NCBI RefSeq assembly: GCF_038397725.1
Contig: NZ_CP151634.1
Span: forward strand, 1,984,001 to 2,048,000
Length of the DNA: 64,000 nucleotides
Source: Microbacterium sp. LWO13-1.2
GTDB lineage: Bacteria > Actinomycetota > Actinomycetes > Actinomycetales > Microbacteriaceae
Direction: 5' to 3'
Positions 32,352 through 41,091 of this stretch are shown here, piece after piece. The notes under the pieces were generated by a model. That model was not told the DNA's origin. It saw only the letters and a list, made by a program, of their open reading frames with translations, and made no database searches. How positions within the stretch are numbered: position 1 is the first letter of the stretch; every line of letters starts with the position of its first letter. The position numbers and the translations under genes are program-made.

Positions 32352-33413
32352 GTGACTTCGAGCCCCGCCGCCCCGGGTTCGCGCCTGGCGAGCCGACTCG
32401 GCTTCAGCGACCGCGTGTTCATCGGTCGTGCCGCCCGCCGCGTGGCCCACACGATCGAGACCGGCCTCGAACTGGTCGAGACGGGTCTCGCTGAAGACCT
32501 CCGCGTCGCGGACTCCCTGGCGGATGCCGCCAGCCGCTATCTCTACGAGGCGGGTGGCAAGCGCATCCGCCCCGTGCTCACGCTGCTGGCCGCGCAGCTC
32601 GGCGACGGCAACACCGACGCCGTGATCGACATCGCCAAGGCGCTGGAGATGACGCACCTCGGCTCGCTCTATCACGACGACGTCATGGACGGCGCGGATC
32701 GTCGTCGCGGCGTACCGGCGGCGCACGCCGTATGGGGCAACAGCGTCGCCATCCTCACGGGTGACATCCTCTTCTCCCGCGCCAGCCAGCTCATGGCCAG
32801 GCACGGCGATCGCGCGATCCGGCTGCAGGCCGACACCTTCGAACGTCTGGTGCTCGGTCAGATGCACGAGACCATCGGCGCGCAGCCCGATGACGATCCG
32901 ATCGCCTTCTACATCCAGGTGCTCGCGGACAAGACCGGTTCGCTGATCGCCGCCGCGACGCAGGCCGGCGTGATCTTCTCGAACGCGCCGTCCGAGTTCG
33001 AAGAGCCGATGCGCGTCTACGGCGAGAAGATCGGCGTCGCCTTCCAGCTTCTCGACGATGTGATCGACCTGTCCGCGAAGCCCGAGGACACCGGCAAGGT
33101 CCCAGGCACCGACCTGCGCGCAGGTGTGCCGACCATGCCGTATCTGCTGTTGAAGGCCGAGTCGGATGCCGCTGCCGGTGCTCTCGCCACGCGCATCGAC
33201 GAGGGCGTCGCCCTGATCGCCGACGGCGCGGATGCCGCGATTCTCGACGGCCCGCTGGCGGAACTGCGCGATCATGCGGTGACGCAGAAGACGCTCGAGC
33301 TCGCCCACACCTGGACCAGGGATGCGGTCGCGGCCCTCGAACCGCTGCCTCAGGGCCCGGTGCGCGATGCGCTCACCCGATTCGCCGAAACTCTCGCAGA
33401 GCGCTCGAGCTGA
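32352..33413 (+). CDS. Polyprenyl diphosphate synthase
   Basis: 353 residues, all-alpha trans-prenyltransferase. The first Asp-rich motif is LYHDDVMDGADRRRG and the second is QLLDDVIDLSAKPED, with GKRIRPVLTLLAAQL before them. Long-chain enzymes of this type make the heptaprenyl to nonaprenyl tail of menaquinone; chain length cannot be read from the visible motifs. It lies right after menG, which favours the quinone role. GTG start on a leaderless promoter. Confidence 0.93.
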   Translation: MTSSPAAPGSRLASRLGFSDRVFIGRAARRVAHTIETGLELVETGLAEDLRVADSLADAASRYLYEAGGKRIRPVLTLLAAQLGDGNTDAVIDIAKALEMTHLGSLYHDDVMDGADRRRGVPAAHAVWGNSVAILTGDILFSRASQLMARHGDRAIRLQADTFERLVLGQMHETIGAQPDDDPIAFYIQVLADKTGSLIAAATQAGVIFSNAPSEFEEPMRVYGEKIGVAFQLLDDVIDLSAKPEDTGKVPGTDLRAGVPTMPYLLLKAESDAAAGALATRIDEGVALIADGADAAILDGPLAELRDHAVTQKTLELAHTWTRDAVAALEPLPQGPVRDALTRFAETLAERSS

Positions 33414-33439
33414 ACGCGGCTGCTGACGAAAGGATCCCC

Positions 33440-34813
33440 ATGACCAAGCTCAGGCTGGCCATCGTCGGGGCGGGACCGGCAGGCATCTATGCCGCCGACA
33501 TCCTGCTCAAGGCCGAGCGCAAGTTCGACGTCTCCATCGATCTCTTCGAGCAGCTTCCGGCGCCGTACGGCCTGGTGCGCTACGGCGTCGCCCCCGATCA
33601 CCCCCGGATCAAGGGCATCATCAACGCCCTTCGCGACGTGCTCGACCGTGGCGACATCCGGATCTTCGGCAACGTCCGCTTCGGTACGGACATCGACCTG
33701 GAAGACCTCAAGAAGCACTACAACGCCGTCATCTTCGCGACCGGCGCGATCCGGGACACGTCGATGGACATCCCCGGAGTAGACGCGGTCGCCTCCTACG
33801 GCGCCGCGGACTACGTCAGCTGGTTCGACGGCCACCCCGATGTGCCGCGCGAGTGGCCGCTGGATGCCGAGTCGGTCGCCGTGATCGGCAACGGCAACGT
33901 CGCCCTCGACGTCGCCCGGATGCTGGCCAAGCACGCCGAAGACCTGCTCGTCACCGAGGTTCCGGCCAACGTCTACGAGGGACTCAAGGCGAGTCGGGTC
34001 ACCGACGTGCACGTCTTCGGACGTCGTGGCCCCGCACAGGTGAAGTTCACCCCGCTGGAGCTGCGCGAGCTCGGCGAGCTGCGCGACGTCGACATGGTCG
34101 TCTACGACGAGGACTTCGACTACGACGAGGCTTCGAAGGATGCTGTCGCCAGCAACAAGCAGGTCATGGTCATCGACCGCGTCCTGCAGTCGTGGCGCAA
34201 GCGCGATTCGGTGAACAACGCCGGTGGCACGGCATCCCGTCGCCTGCACCTGCACTTCTGGGCGCGTCCAGTCGAGATCCGCACGGATGAAGACGGCCGG
34301 GTCGCCGCACTCGTCTACGAGCGCACGCAGCCCGATGATGAGGGCGCTGCCGTCGGAACCGGCGAGATGCGTGAGGTTCCGATCCAAGCCCTGTACCGGG
34401 CCATCGGCTACTTCGGATCCCCGCTTCCCGGTGTGCCCTTCGACAAGAAGCACGGCGTCATCCCGAACCGCGAGGGACAGGTGCTCGCCAAGGACTCCAA
34501 CCAGCGTGTGCCCGGCATCTACGCGACCGGCTGGATCAAGCGCGGACCGGTCGGACTGATCGGCCACACCAAGTCCGACGCGATGGAGACCGTCCGTCAC
34601 ATCATCAACGACCAGGGCTCCTGGTGGCACCCGGAGGAGCCGTCGGAGGCGGCGATCCCGGCACTGCTGGCGGAGCGTGGCGTGCAGTGGACCGACCTTC
34701 AGGGCTGGCATCGCCTCGACGAGCACGAGGTCGCCCTGGGGGCACCCGAGGAGCGGGCGCGCGTCAAGGTCGTACCGCGCGACGAGATGGTGCGCATCTC
34801 TCGCGGCGAGTAG
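33440..34813 (+). CDS. fprA: FAD-dependent ferredoxin/adrenodoxin-type NADP reductase
   Basis: 457 residues, the FprA/adrenodoxin reductase size. An FAD GxGxxG in RLAIVGAGPAGIYAADIL, then PYGLVRYGVAPDHPRIKGI, an NADP site in VAVIGNGNVALDVARML, FGRRGPAQVKFTPLELREL, and the closing GIYATGWIKRGPVGLIGHTKSDAMETV. It passes electrons between NADPH and ferredoxin. ATG 33440 follows AAAGGATC. It is 26 bases after the polyprenyl synthase and could be co-transcribed. Confidence 0.93.
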   Translation: MTKLRLAIVGAGPAGIYAADILLKAERKFDVSIDLFEQLPAPYGLVRYGVAPDHPRIKGIINALRDVLDRGDIRIFGNVRFGTDIDLEDLKKHYNAVIFATGAIRDTSMDIPGVDAVASYGAADYVSWFDGHPDVPREWPLDAESVAVIGNGNVALDVARMLAKHAEDLLVTEVPANVYEGLKASRVTDVHVFGRRGPAQVKFTPLELRELGELRDVDMVVYDEDFDYDEASKDAVASNKQVMVIDRVLQSWRKRDSVNNAGGTASRRLHLHFWARPVEIRTDEDGRVAALVYERTQPDDEGAAVGTGEMREVPIQALYRAIGYFGSPLPGVPFDKKHGVIPNREGQVLAKDSNQRVPGIYATGWIKRGPVGLIGHTKSDAMETVRHIINDQGSWWHPEEPSEAAIPALLAERGVQWTDLQGWHRLDEHEVALGAPEERARVKVVPRDEMVRISRGE

Positions 34814-34851
34814 CGCGCCGCGGCCTGAGCGTCAGCCGGACGAAGGACGGC

Positions 34852-34857
34852 TAGCCT
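34852..34857 (+). promoter_or_regulatory. Leaderless -10 box (TAGCCT) of the alpha/beta hydrolase gene
   Basis: TAGCCT followed by 6 bases and ATG 34864. Confidence 0.65.
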
Positions 34858-34863
34858 GGCGGC

Positions 34864-35874
34864 ATGGCCGATTGGATTCCGGATGTGCTCGGGGACGAGT
34901 TCGAGCAGTTGACGCTCGAACTCGACGACGACACCGAAGGGCCGGTCGTCGCGACGCTCGTGCGTGCGCTGCCGGTCGAGGCGACCTGGTGGCAGCGCCT
35001 GCAGGGGCAGCGACGTCTGCTCGACGGTGTCGACGTGCTGTACGTGCACGGCTGGTCCGACTACTTCTTCCAGAAGACACTCGCTCGGTTCTGGACATCA
35101 CGCGGTGCCCGCTTCTTCGCCCTCGACCTGCGCAAGTACGGCCGCAGCCTGCGCGACGGTCAGACGCCGGGATACATCGCCGACCTCGCCACCTACGACG
35201 AGGACATCGCGGCGGCGCTGGAAGCCATGGGACGCGGGACGGATGCCGGGGCATCCGGTCGTCGACTGGTGCTGTTCGGGCACTCGACCGGGGGGTTGAT
35301 CCTGAGCCTGTGGGCATCTCGCCATCGCGGAGTCGCCGACGCCGTGATCCTGAACAGTCCGTGGCTGGAGTTCCAGATCGCACCGGCGAGGGCGGCCATC
35401 GCGCCGATGGTCGAGCTGCAGGCGCGGCTGCGTCCACTCGACGTCGCACCCCAGGTCGATCTCGGCTTCTACACCCGTGCGCAGCAGGAGGTCGCCGACC
35501 CGGATGACCCGATGGACGTGAATCCGCTGTGGCGCCCTGCGCAGACGATGGCCGTGCACGCCGGATGGCTGCATGCGATCCTCAGCGGGCACAAGGCGGT
35601 CGACGCCGGTCTCGCGATCGACGCTCCGGTCTGCACGCTGCTCTCGGCGCGCAGCGCGACGCCGACGCGGTGGTCAGAAGATCTCACCTCGGCCGACACC
35701 GTGCTCGTCGTCGACGACATCGCGCGAGCCGCGCTCAAGCTCGGGTCTTCGGTCACGGTGGAGCGTATCGATGGCGCGCTGCACGACGTGTTCCTCTCCC
35801 GGCGTGATGCGAGGCAAGACGCCTACGTCCGGCTCGATCGTTGGGCGAAGGGGTGGGTCGCCGCTCGTCGCTAG
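34864..35874 (+). CDS. Alpha/beta hydrolase, serine aminopeptidase S33/lysophospholipase type
   Basis: 336 residues, cytoplasmic. VLYVHGWSDYFFQ near residue 60 gives the oxyanion region, GHSTGGLILSLWA the nucleophile Ser, a late Asp in VLVVDD or ARSATPTRW-type segments and His in IDGALHDVFLSR. It resembles monoglyceride lipase/lysophospholipase-like hydrolases. Substrate unknown. Single gene with leaderless start. Confidence 0.87.
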   Translation: MADWIPDVLGDEFEQLTLELDDDTEGPVVATLVRALPVEATWWQRLQGQRRLLDGVDVLYVHGWSDYFFQKTLARFWTSRGARFFALDLRKYGRSLRDGQTPGYIADLATYDEDIAAALEAMGRGTDAGASGRRLVLFGHSTGGLILSLWASRHRGVADAVILNSPWLEFQIAPARAAIAPMVELQARLRPLDVAPQVDLGFYTRAQQEVADPDDPMDVNPLWRPAQTMAVHAGWLHAILSGHKAVDAGLAIDAPVCTLLSARSATPTRWSEDLTSADTVLVVDDIARAALKLGSSVTVERIDGALHDVFLSRRDARQDAYVRLDRWAKGWVAARR

Positions 35875-35945
35875 CCTGCGCGGCTGAGGAGACCCGATAC
35901 GATGCGCATGAGTTCCTCGGCGGAACCGGACGGCAGGAGCATGCG

Positions 35946-36593
35946 ATGACGATGACCGACACCTCGACGCGACCGATCAGAACCCGCGCGACCGTTTTCG
36001 CGATTCTGAGACTCGCCGTCGTCGCCCTCGTGGTGACCGCGATCGTCGCGACCTTCTTCGACACGGCGACCCGGGCCACGATCAACCCGTTCAACTTCTT
36101 CGGGTTCTTCACCATGCAGAGCAACATCATCACCGCTGTCGTGCTGCTGCTCGCGGCCGTGGCAACCCTCACCGGACGCACGCAGAAGCCGGGGCTCGTG
36201 CTCGCGCGCGCGTGCGCGACGACCTACATCGTGGTCGTGGGCATCGTCTACAACACTCTGCTCACCGGCCTGGAAGGCGGTGTCTCGCTGGAATGGGCGA
36301 ACTGGGTGCTCCACGTCGCGTTCCCGATCTACGCCGCGGTCGACTGGGTCTTCTTCGGCGATCGCGCAGCTCTGCCGTGGAAGCAGCTCTGGGTCGCGCT
36401 GATCTACCCGGCGGTCTGGATCGCCGTGGTCCTCATCCGTGGAGCGACCGACGGCTGGGTGCCCTACCCGTTCCTCGACCCGGCCACCGGCTATGGGACC
36501 GTCGCGATCTACTGCGTCGCGATCCTCGTCGTGATCATCGTGGTGGCGGCGCTCGTCTTCGCCGTCAGCCGGATGCGCAAGGCGAAGCCCTAG
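35946..36593 (+). CDS. Pr6Pr family membrane protein
   Basis: 215 residues with six hydrophobic segments. The family block NPFNFFGFFTMQSNIITAVVLLLAA sits at the second segment, followed by the TYIVVVGIVYNTLL and NWVLHVAFPIYAAVDWVFFG segments, and the end is Lys/Arg-rich (SRMRKAKP). The family is related to the FAR-17a/AIG1-like group of fatty-acid hydrolases; whether this one is active is unknown. I chose ATG 35946 because AGGAG lies 6 bases upstream; an open frame upstream is less convincing. Convergent with yajQ. Confidence 0.87.
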   Translation: MTMTDTSTRPIRTRATVFAILRLAVVALVVTAIVATFFDTATRATINPFNFFGFFTMQSNIITAVVLLLAAVATLTGRTQKPGLVLARACATTYIVVVGIVYNTLLTGLEGGVSLEWANWVLHVAFPIYAAVDWVFFGDRAALPWKQLWVALIYPAVWIAVVLIRGATDGWVPYPFLDPATGYGTVAIYCVAILVVIIVVAALVFAVSRMRKAKP

Positions 36594-36602
36594 CGCGTCG
36601 TC

Positions 36603-36626
36603 ACCGGCTGACTCGGGGTCAGCGGT
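36603..36626. terminator. Hairpin between convergent Pr6Pr and yajQ genes
   Basis: GCTGAC/GTCAGC inverted repeat extended by three outer pairs, with one bulged G. It overlaps the yajQ stop codon and could end both transcripts. Confidence 0.4.
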
Positions 36627-37107
36627 AGTTGATGAACTGGAGGTCGACGTCGAGATCCGCGCCCTTGAGCAGCGAGATCACGGCCTGCAGATCGTCGCGG
36701 CTCTTGGACTGCACGCGCAGCTCGTCGCCCTGGATCTGGCTCTTCACGCCCTTGGGGCCTTCGTCGCGGATCAGCTTGCCGATCTTCTTCGCGTTCTCGG
36801 AGGAGATGCCGTCTTTCATCGTCGAGACGATGCGGAACTCCTTGCCGCTGGCGAAGGGGTCACCGGACTCGAGGCTCTTCAGCGAGATCCCGCGCTTGAT
36901 GAGCTTCGTCTGGAACACGTCGAGGACGGCCTTGGCGCGCTCCTCGGTGTTCGCGATGATCAGGATCGATTCGCCGCTCCACGCGATGGACGCGCCGGTT
37001 CCCTTGAAGTCGTAGCGCTGCTCGATCTCCTTGCGGGCCTGATTCAGGGCGTTCTCTGCCTCTTGGTGGTCCACTTTCGAGACGATGTCAAAGGAGCTGT
37101 CAGCCAT
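36619..37107 (-). CDS. yajQ: YajQ family cyclic-di-GMP/nucleotide-binding protein
   Basis: 162 residues, the full family length. [41 protein letters not shown] is the family signature start, with a second ferredoxin-like half ending [20 protein letters not shown]. YajQ proteins bind cyclic di-GMP or nucleotides and have been linked to virulence and stress in other bacteria. Leaderless ATG with TAGAAT 6 bases upstream. Divergent from the maltose operon. Confidence 0.95.
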   Translation of the reverse strand: MADSSFDIVSKVDHQEAENALNQARKEIEQRYDFKGTGASIAWSGESILIIANTEERAKAVLDVFQTKLIKRGISLKSLESGDPFASGKEFRIVSTMKDGISSENAKKIGKLIRDEGPKGVKSQIQGDELRVQSKSRDDLQAVISLLKGADLDVDLQFINYR

Positions 37108-37113
37108 GCCCCC

Positions 37114-37119
37114 ATTCTA
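37114..37119 (-). promoter_or_regulatory. Leaderless -10 box (TAGAAT) of yajQ
   Basis: TAGAAT on the minus strand with 6 bases to ATG 37107; the best match to TATAAT among these boxes. Confidence 0.7.
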
Positions 37120-37147
37120 CCGATCAGCGGGCGCAACGGAATTTTGG

Positions 37148-37155
37148 AAGCGCTT
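37148..37155. promoter_or_regulatory. Upstream AAGCGCTT operator of the maltose operon
   Basis: Palindromic core AAGCGCTT, followed by GCA as in the second copy. LacI-family regulators commonly bind AnCGnT-centred palindromes of this kind. The two copies are 97 bases apart, which allows looping. Confidence 0.6.
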
Positions 37156-37212
37156 GCACAGCCCGGGCGCCCAGCAGCTGGGTCACGGATCGATATCGAC
37201 GCCCATCGGGCG

Positions 37213-37242
37213 TTGCTTCTCTGTCGACTTTCATTGCATACT
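37213..37242 (+). promoter_or_regulatory. Maltose operon promoter
   Basis: -35 TTGCTT (37213-37218) and -10 CATACT (37237-37242), 18 bases apart; the -10 touches the downstream operator, consistent with repression by steric block. Confidence 0.6.
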
Positions 37243-37256
37243 GTAAGCGCTTGCAG
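37241..37256. promoter_or_regulatory. Downstream AAGCGCTT operator overlapping the maltose promoter
   Basis: CTGTAAGCGCTTGCAG, a 16-base palindrome with one mismatched pair, overlapping the -10 box. The window holds no LacI-family gene, so the cognate regulator is presumably elsewhere. Confidence 0.65.
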
Positions 37257-37294
37257 TAAACGCAGGCTTCCAGCATTGAGAGAGGCATACACCA

Positions 37295-38503
37295 ATGAAG
37301 GTGAACAAGAGGGGCATCGTCGCCTTCGGCGCCATTGCCATGATTTCGACTCTGACGCTCGCCGGTTGCTCGACCGGATCCAGCGACGACGGCGCATCCG
37401 ACGGAGACAAGGCCAGCGCGCTGACCGTCTGGGTCGACGCCGAGCGCGTGGACGCGCTGCAGGGCGCCGCGGACGCGTACGAGGAGAAGACCGGTGTCAA
37501 GGTCGAACTCGTCGGCAAGAGCGTCGATGACATGAAGGACGACTTCATCCAGCAGGTTCCGACCGGCAAGGGCCCCGACGTGGTCATGGGAGCGCACGAC
37601 TGGCTGGGCGAACTGTCCACGAACGGCGTTGTCGCTCCGCTCGAGCTCGGCGACTCCGCATCCGACTACCTGCCTGTCGCTGTGCAGGCAGCCACGTACG
37701 ACGGAACCGTCTACATGCTCCCCTACGCCGTCGAGAACATCGCGGTGCTCCGCAACGCGGACCTCGTCCCCGCGGCAGCGACCAGCTTCGATGACATGAT
37801 CTCGAAGGGCAAGTTCGTCGTCGAGCAGGGCGCCGAGGGCAACCCGTACCACCTCTACCCCTTCCAGACGGCTTTCGGTGCTCCGGTCTTCGGCACGGAC
37901 GAGTCCGGCAGCTACGACTCCGCTGACCTGCAGCTCGGCAGCGAGGGTGGCACGGCCTTCGCCAGCTGGCTCGCAGCTCAGGGTGCGGCAGGCACGCTGA
38001 ACACCGATGTCGACGGTGAGATCGCCAAGCAGCAGTTCCTCGACGGCACGGCGGCTTTCTGGCTGACCGGCCCGTGGAACGTCGGCGCAGCAGTCGACGC
38101 CGGCATCAACGTGGCGATCGACCCCGTGCCGAGCCCGACCAGCGAGGCGGCCTCGCCGTTCGCCGGCGTGAAGGGCTTCTTCGTCAGCGCCGAGTCCAAG
38201 AACAAGGTCGCCGCGAACGACTTCCTCGTCAACTACATCGGCACCGAGGACGTCCAGCTCGAGCTGTTCAAGGCCGGCAACGTCCTGCCCGCGCTGACGG
38301 CTGCGGCCGACTCCGCGGCATCCGACCCGATCATCGCCGGCTTCCAGTCCGTCGGCGCCGACGCCGTCCCGATGCCGGCCATCCCCGCGATGGGTTCGGT
38401 CTGGCAGTTCTGGGGCGTCGCAGAGGCAGCGATCATCAACGGCTCCGACCCGGCGACGACGTGGCAGAAGCTCGTCGACGACGTGACGGCCGCCATCAAG
38501 TAA
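37295..38503 (+). CDS. malE: Maltose/maltodextrin ABC transporter substrate-binding lipoprotein
   Basis: 402 residues. A lipoprotein signal (LTLAGCSTGS, Cys 25-26 region) is followed by a Ser/Asp-rich tether and the SBP_bac_8 fold: LTVWVDAERVDALQGAADAYEEKTGVKVE, PTGKGPDVVMGAHDWLGEL, MLPYAVENIAVLRN and MPAIPAMGSVWQFWG. The AHDW block and the closing WQFWGVAEAAIINGSDP are typical of MalE. It captures maltodextrins at the cell surface. First gene of the operon; a strong hairpin separates it from malF. Confidence 0.93.
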   Translation: MKVNKRGIVAFGAIAMISTLTLAGCSTGSSDDGASDGDKASALTVWVDAERVDALQGAADAYEEKTGVKVELVGKSVDDMKDDFIQQVPTGKGPDVVMGAHDWLGELSTNGVVAPLELGDSASDYLPVAVQAATYDGTVYMLPYAVENIAVLRNADLVPAAATSFDDMISKGKFVVEQGAEGNPYHLYPFQTAFGAPVFGTDESGSYDSADLQLGSEGGTAFASWLAAQGAAGTLNTDVDGEIAKQQFLDGTAAFWLTGPWNVGAAVDAGINVAIDPVPSPTSEAASPFAGVKGFFVSAESKNKVAANDFLVNYIGTEDVQLELFKAGNVLPALTAAADSAASDPIIAGFQSVGADAVPMPAIPAMGSVWQFWGVAEAAIINGSDPATTWQKLVDDVTAAIK

Positions 38504-38517
38504 CGGTTCCACCACCC

Positions 38518-38552
38518 CTGCCGGGGCGGGCGATCATCGCCCGCCCCGGCAG
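38518..38552 (+). repeat. Strong intercistronic hairpin between malE and malF
   Basis: Perfect 16-base arms (CTGCCGGGGCGGGCGA and complement) with a TCA loop, 14 bases after the malE stop. No T-run follows. Such structures usually protect the upstream mRNA end so that the binding protein is made in excess over the permeases. Confidence 0.75.
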
Positions 38553-38570
38553 AACCACGACGGGGACGAG

Positions 38571-40175
38571 ATGACAGACACCACTGAGACCACGGCGCCT
38601 CCCACCAAGAGGCAGCGCCAGGCCGCACAGATCGCCGAGGCCGCATCCGGTCCGATCGGCTGGATGCTGCTGAAGATCCTGCTGCTGGCGGTCGTCGACG
38701 CGATCGCTCTCTACGCGGTCTTCGTCCTCTTCGGCCATCAGGAATGGGTGCTCCTCGGCCTCGTCGTCGCCGTCACCGTCCTGGTCAACTACATCTACTT
38801 CTCGCGCAAGCGCGTGCCGGCGAAGTACCTCACGCCCGGCATCATCTTCCTGCTGATCTTCCAGGTGTTCACGCTCGTCTACACGGGCTACATCGGCTTC
38901 ACGAACTACGGCACCGGGCACAACGGCACCAAGGATCAGGCGATCTCCGCGCTCCTCGCCAAGTCTCAGGAGCGCGTCGAGGACTCGCCGACCTACCCGG
39001 TCAAGGTCGTCGAGCAGTTCGGCACCTACGGTCTTCTCGCCACCGACCCGGAAACGGGTGACGCTCTGCTCGGTACCAACGAGCAGCCCCTCCAGGAGGT
39101 CGACGCCGAATTCGAAGGCGGGCAGGCCGTCTCCGTCGACGGCTGGACCACACTGCCGCTCGCGACCGTCTTCACCCTCTCCGAGGAGCTGGAGAACCTC
39201 GCGGTGCCGTTCAGCGACGACCCCAACGACGGCAGCCTCCGAGCGGCAGACGGGCAGAAGGGCAACCTCTACGTCTCGACGCTCGAGTACGACGCGGATG
39301 CGGACACCATCACCGACACCAGTGACGACGTCGTGTACTCCGACGTCGGGTCCGGTGCATTCACCGCCGAAGACGGCACCGAGATGCTTCCCGGCTGGCA
39401 GACCACCGTCGGTTTCGACAACTTCGTCCGCGCCGTGACAGACGAATCGATTCGTGGACCGCTCATCTCGGTGACGGTCTGGACCTTTGTCTTCGCCCTG
39501 CTCTCCGTGGCGACCACGTTCTTCCTCGGCCTCCTGCTCGCGCTGGTGTTCAACAACACGCGGATGCGATTCCGCAACGGATACCGGATCATCATGATCC
39601 TTCCCTATGCGTTCCCGGCGTTCCTCTCCGCCCTCGTCTGGGCCGGCATGATGAACGAGAGCTTCGGCTTCATCAATCAGGTCATCTTCGGGGGAGCGCA
39701 GATCCCGTGGCTCACCGACCCGGCCCTGGCCAAGGTGTCTGTGCTGCTCGTGAACCTGTGGCTCGGCTTCCCCTACATGTTCCTCGTCTGCATGGGCGCG
39801 CTGCAGGGCATCCCCGAGGATGTGAACGAGGCGGCCGTCATGGACGGCGCCAACCCGTGGCAGGTCTTCCGTCGCATCAAGCTGCCGCTGCTGCTGGTGA
39901 CGGTCGCCCCGCTGCTGATCTCGTCGTTCGCGTTCAACTTCAACAACTTCAACCTGATCTACATGCTCACCAAGGGCGGGCCGCGCTTCGAAGACGTGAG
40001 CATCCCCGTCGGGCACACCGACATCCTGATCTCGATGGTCTACAAGGTGGCCTTCACCGGCCAGAATCGCGACTACGGTCTGGCCTCCGCCTTCACCATC
40101 CTGATCTTCATCGTGGTGGCGACGATCTCGGTCATCAGTTTCCGCAAGACCAAGGCCCTCGAGGAGCTGAACTGA
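38571..40175 (+). CDS. malF: Maltose ABC transporter permease MalF
   Basis: 534 residues. Hydrophobic segments near the N-terminus precede a long soluble insertion (about 105-285), equivalent to the periplasmic P2 loop of MalF that contacts the binding protein. The permease core follows, with the coupling helix EAAVMDGANPWQVFRRIKLPLL (EAA loop) and a closing KVAFTGQNRDYGLASAFTILIFI. Works with MalG; the ATPase (MsiK-like) is not in this window, as is common in actinobacteria. Confidence 0.93.
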   Translation: MTDTTETTAPPTKRQRQAAQIAEAASGPIGWMLLKILLLAVVDAIALYAVFVLFGHQEWVLLGLVVAVTVLVNYIYFSRKRVPAKYLTPGIIFLLIFQVFTLVYTGYIGFTNYGTGHNGTKDQAISALLAKSQERVEDSPTYPVKVVEQFGTYGLLATDPETGDALLGTNEQPLQEVDAEFEGGQAVSVDGWTTLPLATVFTLSEELENLAVPFSDDPNDGSLRAADGQKGNLYVSTLEYDADADTITDTSDDVVYSDVGSGAFTAEDGTEMLPGWQTTVGFDNFVRAVTDESIRGPLISVTVWTFVFALLSVATTFFLGLLLALVFNNTRMRFRNGYRIIMILPYAFPAFLSALVWAGMMNESFGFINQVIFGGAQIPWLTDPALAKVSVLLVNLWLGFPYMFLVCMGALQGIPEDVNEAAVMDGANPWQVFRRIKLPLLLVTVAPLLISSFAFNFNNFNLIYMLTKGGPRFEDVSIPVGHTDILISMVYKVAFTGQNRDYGLASAFTILIFIVVATISVISFRKTKALEELN

Positions 40176-40176
40176 T

Positions 40177-41082
40177 ATGAGCACTTCCAGCCCCGCCACC
40201 GTCGAGCAACGCCTCGCCCCGCGTCGCCGCAGCTTCGGCGCCTGGTTCGCCGACACCGGATGGCGCCACCTGGTCGCCATCGTGGTGAGCGCGTTCGCGC
40301 TCTTCCCGCTGCTGTACGTGCTGTCGGCTTCGCTCAACCCGAAGGGCACGCTGACCGGATCCAACCGGCTGTTCTCCGCCATCGGCATCGACAGCTACGT
40401 GCGCATCCTCAGTGATCCGCAGAACCCCTACGGGCTGTGGTTCCTGAACACGCTGATCATCGCCGTCATCACCGGCGGCGCGACCGTCTTCATCGGCGCG
40501 CTGGCCGCATATGCCTTCTCGCGCATGCGCTTCGCCGGCCGTCGTATCGGCCTCGTCACGATCGTCGTCGTGCAGATGTTCCCGCAGCTGCTCGCCGTCG
40601 TCGCGATCTTCCTGCTCATGTCGACCCTCGGGGACTGGTTTCCGGCGATCGGCCTGAACACGCACACCGGCCTCATCCTGGTCTACCTCGGTGGCGCGCT
40701 CGGCGTGAACACCTATCTCATGTACGGCTTCTTCAACACGCTGCCGATGGAGCTCGACGAGGCGGCGCGCATCGACGGCGCCGGGCACGCGCGGATCTTC
40801 TTCACCATGATCCTGCCGCTGGTGGCGCCGATCCTCGCGGTGGTCGCACTGCTGTCTTTCATCGGCACGGTCAACGAATACGTGATCGCCAGCGTCATCC
40901 TCGGCGATGTCGAACAGCAGACGCTGGTCGTCGGTCTTACTAAGCTCGTCGCGAATCCGCGTTACGCCGACTGGTCGGCGTTCTCGGCCGGCGCGGTCAT
41001 GGCCGCAATCCCGGTGATGATCCTGTTCCTCTTCCTGCAGCGGTACATCGTCGGCGGGCTGACAGCGGGGTCCGTGAAGTAG
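40177..41082 (+). CDS. malG: Maltose ABC transporter permease MalG
   Basis: 301 residues, six hydrophobic segments. An EAA loop is seen in LDEAARIDGAGHARIFFTMILPLVAP and the closing segment in FLQRYIVGGLTAGSVK, which matches the MalG C-terminus that contacts the binding site. One base separates it from the malF stop. Forms the channel with MalF. Confidence 0.94.
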   Translation: MSTSSPATVEQRLAPRRRSFGAWFADTGWRHLVAIVVSAFALFPLLYVLSASLNPKGTLTGSNRLFSAIGIDSYVRILSDPQNPYGLWFLNTLIIAVITGGATVFIGALAAYAFSRMRFAGRRIGLVTIVVVQMFPQLLAVVAIFLLMSTLGDWFPAIGLNTHTGLILVYLGGALGVNTYLMYGFFNTLPMELDEAARIDGAGHARIFFTMILPLVAPILAVVALLSFIGTVNEYVIASVILGDVEQQTLVVGLTKLVANPRYADWSAFSAGAVMAAIPVMILFLFLQRYIVGGLTAGSVK

Positions 41083-41091
41083 GAGCTTCTC

